From assembly GCA_000469685.2 (NCBI GenBank), contig LS997564.1:20635460-20699459 (forward strand): a stretch of DNA of 64,000 nt. The letters are read 5' to 3'. This stretch comes from Haemonchus contortus. Its lineage: Eukaryota > Nematoda > Chromadorea > Rhabditida > Trichostrongylidae. Below the pieces are notes generated by a model. The model saw only the letters and a program-made list of their open reading frames with translations, searched no databases and was not told the origin of the DNA. Shown one piece after another: positions 56,806-64,000 of the stretch (positions within the stretch are counted from its first letter, which is position 1; each line of letters opens with the position of its first letter). Made by a program: the position numbers and the translations under genes.

Positions 56806-57459
56806 CAAACCCCAAAGTGAATAGGCCTGCACTAAGGTGGGTGGAGTTAAGACTAAAAAATCTCAATTTAGTTCAAAGACGCCCTCAACGTTCCGGAATC
56901 GTTCTATACATGATGAAATCACTTCCTATATGCGAAGAATTCACGTGTTTATCTTTCTCCGAATTCGGTATTACCTGAAAAGTTCGGTGAAATCGGAATG
57001 GTTGGAGCCTTGGCCATGTTCGTAATATTACCCCTAGAAGCCCAGACACCGAAAAAAATGAGCAGAGGTTAAGATTAGGGTAACAAATCAATCGAATGAG
57101 ACACATCCGCAATGAGCTAAGTGCTCGAAATTTTAGTATCTCATAAACCACCACAGCTTATAGCCAGATACTCAAAGGCTGGAGCTCAGATCGAAAACTT
57201 TATCTCTGTTCGACGCCTTCTTCATTGTGAAGCACGCGTTAGTGTGCGAAGCCCAACTGGTACATACGAACCAGAAGATACAAAACGTTCATTATCATTT
57301 TAATACACCCGGATTTTTACTGCGAACTTTCCATAATGTTAGGAACAATGACTCTCATAATCAAAAACTTTTGCAGTTATACACCGAGTTCATCTCAATA
57401 ATGTATACAAAAACATGGTCTGAGACCATGAAAACAATAGATGTTGAAGAATAATACTC

Positions 57460-60400
57460 TTATTTTCGCATCTTATCATCATACTCTCGAAGAAACCGCT
57501 GCCCAGTTGCTCGCGTCGATTCGTTCAGGTTTATATGTAGAAGAGCGTTCTCGATCATCACCCGGTGAATGTATAGATACTGCACTTCCGTTTGTATGCA
57601 CTGGGCTCGGGCACATCTCAACTCTCGAGCGATCTGAAATGTACAACTCCGTTTCACTCTCCAAGTGTTGACTGTAATCCACATCTATTTGTGGAAAAAA
57701 ACTGGTTGACAATGACCTCTGAAACAGGATGTTTTCCACTTGCTTATTTATGGTAATCTTCAATCGTTTCTGTTAATGGGATCACTGCAATCGGAGCGCA
57801 CCACCACCGCTCTGGCTAGGATGTGCCTTCGACTCAGTTAATAGTATACATAGAGCGCCGGGAGCAGTCGTTTACCAACTGGATCGCAGCGTCCGCCGCT
57901 ACCGCTCGCCCGCAGTCAAAAGAGATATTGCTCCAGTTGACTGAAGCAGCGTGGTATGGCCATAAGCGATAATACAAACGTCCTAGCAAGGAGTCGAACA
58001 TATGACCCGCACTGCTAGATAACAAGGGGCATAGGCTTATTTCTAACGCCACGAAGCAGAGATGGGTTCTCAACCTCACCAAAGTGAATTGTGCAGAGGA
58101 TACTGACCAAACCATCAAACAGTGAAAGTCACATTCTCGAAAAAAATTCAGAGCTCGGCTATTTAGTTCGCGATGAAAAAATGTTAACGATGTCATTACC
58201 TGTTCAAAGTCGATCTTGTTACCGACTACGACTTTTTGAAGTGCCAGCTCAAGGGCTATGATACTACCCGTCCGACCAATACCAGCTGAGCAATGAACAA
58301 CACATGGAGCATGCCGTACTCTGCAAAGAAAAAAGGATGTATCTGGATATGACAGAAAACGTAATAAACAGAGAATGTGGCATGGTACAGAATATCAAAA
58401 CACCAATAAACAAGCAAACACGATAAATCCCAAGTAAAACGTGCCTGTCAAGGAGATAGAGAGGTATTCGACATGAATTATGGTCAGGTACTCCTCGGTC
58501 TGGCCACCTGTAAGTCTGCTCTATGAGGGCAAAGCTACGGGACAAGTGGTGCCAACGTAGCAATAGCAATACTTACGTTGTCCATCGCAAAAGCCTTAAG
58601 AACAGTGGTTTCCGTTTTTCAGGTGGTAACTCTTCATCTTTGACCGCTGAAAACACCAACGTAGAGAGGTATTTACCTATACCTATACACATCTGTATAC
58701 AACATATATACAACTGGTTCTTTTGGTTTTATAGTTGGATAACCGGTATGTCTTAAGTGGAAAAATATTAACAGCACACCCCAACGATTACAATGATTAT
58801 AACCTTTAGTAAAAAAGTTCAGGACAAGGTAGGCGAAGAGAAGTTTAAAGACATGAAGGGCAGTAGAAATAACGATAAGTTCAACAAGTAAATAACAGTA
58901 GATGAAAGAAAGAGGAATGCGATCATTAATAACCGAGTATAATCATAAGAGGACACTTACAGAAGTTGGCGCAACAGCGAGGATCATATACGAGCATTAG
59001 GGAAACACATTTCACCATGCAACAGGATTGGCATAAAGCGAAGAAAATCGAATAGGTATTACTCCCCCGACTAGGCGACATAGCGCTTCAACAAGCACCA
59101 ATCAACTTATTTGCGAGCGGTGTACTGTGGTAACAAGACCACAGCAAACTTATGCCATCACCAAGGACACCGAAAGTGAGATAAAAACAAGGGTAGCAAG
59201 AAGAATTAAGAACAGTACTAAAAAATTATAATGGAAAGGGTGAGGTTAAAGAATTGGAATGATTACAATAATTGGAAATAGTGCGAATGCATACCATACC
59301 GTATTCCGGATTTAACTCCACCATTAACGACGTTGACGTGGCGAATTCGTCGACATCTTCACCAGTATTTTTCACAACTACTGTGTCGAATGCTGTTGTT
59401 TCTCCTACTGTCTCCGGCCAATATATAGAACACTTCGGTCGGCCGTCCTCACATGGCCTCAAGAACATTTATTTATTATGTTATGTTCTACCGGCTTTTA
59501 GTTAAGCAAAATAGAGGGCGTGTTGGAAAAGCATGCTCGCTTGCAGAATGCGCACTATTAAACATTACTTCACTTGTTTTTTTTTTTCATTCCTCACAAG
59601 TTTCCTATTATGAAACACGAATAACTAACGTGGTCAGGGTCCTCGCAACGGACCTTGCTTAAACAATCTCCGCAACCCGAAACAAGCTACTCACTTGCAT
59701 AGCATGAGAACTGACTCTATCCGTTCTTGGAAAATCATCCGCCAAAAATCATGAATAGTAGACTGTAACGGTCCCTAAAGGAGATAATTTTAGATAGTTG
59801 TCTGACTTAAGTCCAAATAAAACAACTTCAGAAGGTAGTAATTCAATAGTGGAAGTGAGTTCGGTAGTGACTTTAGATATTAAAAATAAATAAATATGAA
59901 ATACTAATATGAATTAAAAGCATAACGGAGCAGTTATTGAGGTCATCGTGGAGGTCTTGGCAAATGAGTGGAAATTGTGTGCGCGTAAAACCCTCGTAAA
60001 CGTCTCGCAATTACAGTGGAGCTACGGCCTATACAAGATTGGGTTTCCTGCAGACTTTGAATGAGGACATACCCCAGCACTGGGAGTCTCGAACTTCAGT
60101 GGGTTGGTAGAGATGTTTGATCGGATAATGACAGATCGTTATGATCCTTCCAGGCTCCGAAGAAGACGATTATGCCGAAACGTCAACCCAATAAAGCTTA
60201 TTTACAAACCTTGTGAAGGGCTCAAGAAAAAATAAACTAAGCAATACAATTACACCGAGGTCCAGAGAGAGCCGTACGTGGAAGTAACAACTGCAGTGTT
60301 TAGAGTGAAATGCTTAAAGAAGAATATTTAGGTTTTCGAACAAGAAATTGAATTTTATTTAGTTGTAGTTCCTGTTGCTGGTGGAAGAGTTAATTGCACG

Positions 60401-63400
60401 AACTCTTTAAGGGTAGCAAACATATGTCTGCTTGGGAAGTACGGGTTCTGCTAGACATACACGCCTACTGTCAAACAACACAATTGACAAGATGTACTCG
60501 CAGATTCTACTTCACTGATATCACTCAGATGGCTGATTTCTGAATGACTAACCTGAGTGCAGATAAACTTGGTTGTTAACAACGGAGAAGTAACGTAATT
60601 CGCATGGATATAGTCACCGAAAACCTTCTCTCCCAATCGCAATTTTACTCTTGTCGAATCGGTGCAAACTACATCTGAAATTGAAAAGGTAGTTTATGAG
60701 TATTTGTTATACTTACAATTAGTAGGAGAATTAGAGTAAATGGGCGTTTGGATTAGCAATATTGAAAAGAGGAAAGCAATTATGCAAAAAATATTGATCA
60801 CAACCAAATTCAAATTCTACTGCCTAAGGTGTCCGAGAAGTTAGACCCAAACTGTCAAATTGTTATAGAGCTCTGTCCCGTTACCGTCCTTTCGAAGGGT
60901 TACCCAGGATAACGAAGATGTCGCAGTTTTTTTCTATAGTCCCACGTTAGAGATCACTAGCCTTTCTACTACTTCCGGCTTTGCCTTTGGATGATCCCCC
61001 TTTCTTTATCGTTCAGTAGCCTTCTGTACTGTCAGTATTGGAATAAGAAACAATTTTACTCGCGCATCTTCCGTGCAAATGATTGCAATTGACGTTGAAT
61101 GGGTTCTCACCATCTAAAAAGATATCGGGATACTCACTTTCCTGTGGCTATGTGCATATTACAAAAAAAACCTACTTGTGCAACCAACCAAAGGAAGTGA
61201 AGTTCGCTGGGATACCATGACAAGAGTTGCAAGACTTATGCACAAATCTAACAGCTTATTCTCAACCGCGAAGGAATTTGTCGAAAATTGCGAAACGAGA
61301 AGAAAGGTTGAGAAACTGGCATAGTGGAAAGCAAGGCGTCGTAATATTGAAAGCCATTAGGTACTGTTCACGATAATCTTGAATTACCTTATTTAAATTG
61401 AGAAGCGGAAGTCTTGATGTGGAGAAGCACATCGGTGGCAATGAAAGGAAATTCCGACTACTTCAAGTTTTTTAAAAGTAGTGGAAGCGGAGCTTGTACG
61501 GGGTCAAGGTGACGAGAATGGATGCAAGGGTGTTTGAACGAGATTTAACTTGCTCCCGTTGCGCAAAGAGATGACCACATCAAACGAAATCGCCCAAAAC
61601 TGCCTTTCACTGCCGCCAGGGTTATGACAATTTGTTTGAACTCCCTACATAGCATTCCCTCGAGACAGTGCAGCCTCTACAAAGCCGTTGAAACTCCTCT
61701 ATGGGTGTGGCATTCACACGGTGTAAACTCCCTTATTGTATCCTATCCGGAAAGTTTCCCGGTCCTATGACGGAAGGTAAGGTATAAGTCCTCGAATTCA
61801 TACTACAGGAAAATCTAAGAAATCATTTTTACCTATAACCGTGCCTATAAGAATAACATGTCGCTATCGAATCAAACAAAACTCATTTGAGAAAGTCAAA
61901 CTGAAAGTATCACAAACCTGAATATCTGTTTTTAGGCATATTCGCCTTAAATGCCTCATAGGTAGCTGCCGTATCATAGAAGCTGTCGAGCCGTCTGCAA
62001 AGTAGCAAACTTTTGTTGGATAGTTGCCAAAAAAAAACAGAAAATTTAACCAGAAACGTCTAAAGAAAAACACATCTGAAGGATTGTTCAATTCGCTTCA
62101 TTACGAAATACCTGTATTCTTTAACAATTCCATCGACTCCCTTGTCCGTTATTCGTTCCACGAATTCTGCTAGCACTCTGAGAGACCGATCGGTTGAATC
62201 GCTTGACTGAAATGAATGAAAAATGTGAGTTATAATCTCATGGTCGGGTCACCTCGCTAATGCAGAGCTCTCCTCATTTTCGCGTAAAGTTGTCTTGCAG
62301 CCAACGTACCATACAAGCTGGGAGGCTCCCATACTGGAGAAAATTGTTATGTATTCCTACCAGACACACACATACACACCGCTTCGCGAGCGCCTCACCA
62401 GTCATGAGCGGAGTTTTGTTGAACTCATGCTGTTTAAGTAACTTGGTTCATTCCCGCAATTCTTTCAACTTTACTACGCAAAGCTACTCAGATTACGTTT
62501 ATTTCACGCTTTCTCCACCCTCCGACCCCGCGGGCAGGACACTGTCCAGTCACTTTCTATAACTATATATCTACTATATATCAGTGTCCTAATCTCGCTG
62601 CTTGTCCCAATGTCAAATTCGTAAGCTCCAGGTCCACGAAAACAATAGACATAAATTTCTTCTCAACGTCTCTCGAGGCGGAGACCAGTCCTCTCACATA
62701 CAGTATTCTTGGCCAACGAGAACAGGAGCTATGAGCTTCTGGTCACTCACACACCCCGAAAACAAACAGGCACCCCAGGCGAGTTATATATGGTACAGGA
62801 GGCGAGGGTAAGCGGGGTCTCGGTAGTGTAAGTGATAAGAGCCCAGTGCTCGAATAGCCCAAGTATGGGTTCCAGTCCAAAGTTTTTCTATAAATCGCCA
62901 ACGTTGGAAAACTTCCGTATTGCGTACGGCGGCAAAATAACATGAGCTAACGAAACATCAAACCAAAACACATTACCCAACCGTCCCTACACTTCCCTAG
63001 CGTCTCCCACACAATGTCGACAGAGATCAATGTTTAGCTCCACAACTGCCGGTATCGGTCGACCAAAAGACGGGCGCAGTACGGGATTGACCTTCTCGTG
63101 ATTCATTGTCGGACTTTGTTAAGGTAGAAAACAAATGAGCGCTATCTAAGCAAGTACTTCCCTAATCATGCGCCGTCCCTGAGCAGCTGCTCAATTCACA
63201 AGGCCTACAAGTAGAGTGAGAAACTGTCGGAAACAATATAAAATAAGTGAGTAATTGAAAACTGCTACACATACAGAGTTCAGAAAGATTACTTTTTTAA
63301 CTAATGCTTAGTTGCATATGCAAATAAACATTTGCTTACCGAAATTTCGAAGCTTATTCTAATAAGTATTCGTTAAGGAGATCAGACTCGCTGCATTAAC

Positions 63401-63878
63401 TCCTACTTAGAACGATAGATAGATTTTCGCCCAAGTTAATCAAGTATTATAAACCATCAAATCATTTAGAAGAGTCAGAGTCATCCATATATAATTACAG
63501 GATGAACATCAATCGGATTTAGCTATATGCTTCCTTAGAGACTGCCACAGTACTCACTAGAGATTATCCAGTGCTATCACAAGAACAAATCCCCAAAAAA
63601 GTCGCTAAAACAGTAATCACATTCTCATTTCAAGGAATCAAAGAAGTACAAGAAAGACTGACCAGGGCTGATCTCTTCGCAAGAGCGTCGCGCTTGAAAG
63701 GACTTTCATTAGCTGCAGAAACGTGACTCTCTTCCTTTTCAATATTCGTTTCACGCTCATTTTCAACGTTCAAAGGATTCGAAGACATGTGGTAGCTAGC
63801 TATGATTTTCCGGGGCTGTGTCGTCTTAAGCTTATTGAGCGATCTCAATGAAATGGAACTTCTTTTCTCTGATACAGC
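57460..63878 (-). CDS. Protein tyrosine phosphatase, non-receptor type (5' end outside window)
   Basis: Classical cysteine phosphatase removing phosphate from phosphotyrosine; no signal peptide or membrane span in the visible part. Ten exons join in one frame to 391 residues: 63878-63663, 62206-62112, 61994-61918, 60674-60553, 59774-59695, 59457-59300, 58646-58577, 58507-58445, 58320-58200, 57633-57460. The first 72 residues are charged and disordered. The catalytic domain has KNRYSDV (125-131), DYIHANY (150-156), FWRM (180-183), WPDRGVPD with general acid Asp276, VHCSAGIGRTG with nucleophile Cys304 and Arg310, and the Q-loop QTEVQY (348-353). All key residues are intact. It fits the expanded nematode PTP family; I cannot give an orthologue. 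The acceptor at 63879 shows another exon lies upstream. Confidence 0.92.
58321..58444 (-). other. GC-AG intron in the phosphatase gene
   Basis: The frame between LLYLLD-type sequence and VRHAPCVVHC is kept only if the donor is GACAG/GCACGT. The nearest GT donor (four bases on) would shift the frame and destroy the active-site exon. The acceptor is CTTTGCAG. Confidence 0.7.
61351..61853 (+). mobile_element. AAAGGCAC-family TIR element in phosphatase intron
   Basis: Left terminus TTAGGTACTGTTCACG and right terminus ACCGTGCCTATAA are decayed family ends. The interior matches the 32-kb copy (cgagatttaacttgctccc, then ctgcctttcactgccgcc). Confidence 0.5.
62207..63662 (-). other. First visible phosphatase intron
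   Basis: About 1.46 kb. It includes a tRNA-like relic at 62812-62882; otherwise nothing is recognised. Confidence 0.5.
62812..62882 (+). other. tRNA-like relic
   Basis: GGTCTCGGTAGTGTAAGTGA resembles an A box and GGGTTCCAGTCC a B box, spaced as in a tRNA. The acceptor stem does not pair convincingly, so it is a tRNA pseudogene or SINE head. Confidence 0.35.
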
Positions 63879-64000
63879 CTGAACTGTGAGGCTACATAAA
63901 AGCGTTTTTGTCTAAAAGTTTATGATTATCCTTCGGCATTTATTGTAATGAAGTTTCATAAGCGAACCAGTCCTTAAAACGAAATGAAGGAACAAACAGA

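Larger units (their letters stand above)
53894..57459. other. Gap between convergent rsks-1 and phosphatase genes
   Basis: Holds the rsks-1 3' flank, an ATTC microsatellite (54540-54600), a small TIR element (55467-55648), a Tc3-like relic (56440-56675) and a fold-back arm fragment (56690-56805). I did not find a further gene. Confidence 0.5.

Noticed and set aside
60060..60240. The 'cgattatgccgaaacgtcaaccc' stretch in a phosphatase intron as a coding exon.
   Set aside because: It does not join the phosphatase frame and the neighbouring exons already join in phase; probably repeat-derived.

Overview
The window reads as a clade V (strongylid-like) nematode genome. Introns are short and end in TTTTCAG-type acceptors. 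The three main genes have clear nematode counterparts, and the intergenic DNA is full of decayed RTE, mariner, Tc3-like, Helitron, SINE and MITE copies. The taxonomic call is inference from gene content and repeat types, not from a search.

Layout: (1) 1-11339, + strand: the 3' part of a giant Fat-like cadherin (cdh-4 type), with cadherin repeats, the Fat-specific pre-EGF region, EGF, laminin G, EGFs, one membrane span and a long cytoplasmic tail; the 5' end lies outside the window. (2) 12-20 kb: a repeat field with a tRNA-derived SINE, a 470-bp TIR element, a decayed RTE-type LINE and a pol-less Gag-type retroelement between direct repeats. (3) 20157-26258: a 6.1-kb perfect (CATA)n array. (4) 26-37 kb: mostly anonymous DNA, a second SINE, weak minus-strand exon candidates at 27.9-30 kb and a CpG-rich block at 31.34-31.73 kb. 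(5) 37469-53893, + strand: p70 S6 kinase (rsks-1), 13 exons that join in one frame into 480 residues. Its introns, above all the 8.9-kb last one, hold a Helitron, MITEs, a mariner relic and a long inverted-repeat element. (6) 53.9-57.5 kb: the gap between convergent genes, with a Tc3-like relic and a tiny TIR element. (7) 57460-63878, - strand: a cytosolic-type protein tyrosine phosphatase, ten exons in phase and all catalytic motifs intact; its 5' end runs off the window.

The three genes do not form a pathway or operon. They encode planar polarity/adhesion (Fat-like cadherin), TOR-dependent growth signalling (S6K) and phosphotyrosine signalling (PTP), and sit as independent multi-exon genes separated by transposon debris. 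Exon boundaries were read by hand from splice signals and frame continuity; they are strong for rsks-1, the PTP and most of the cadherin. No similarity search was run.
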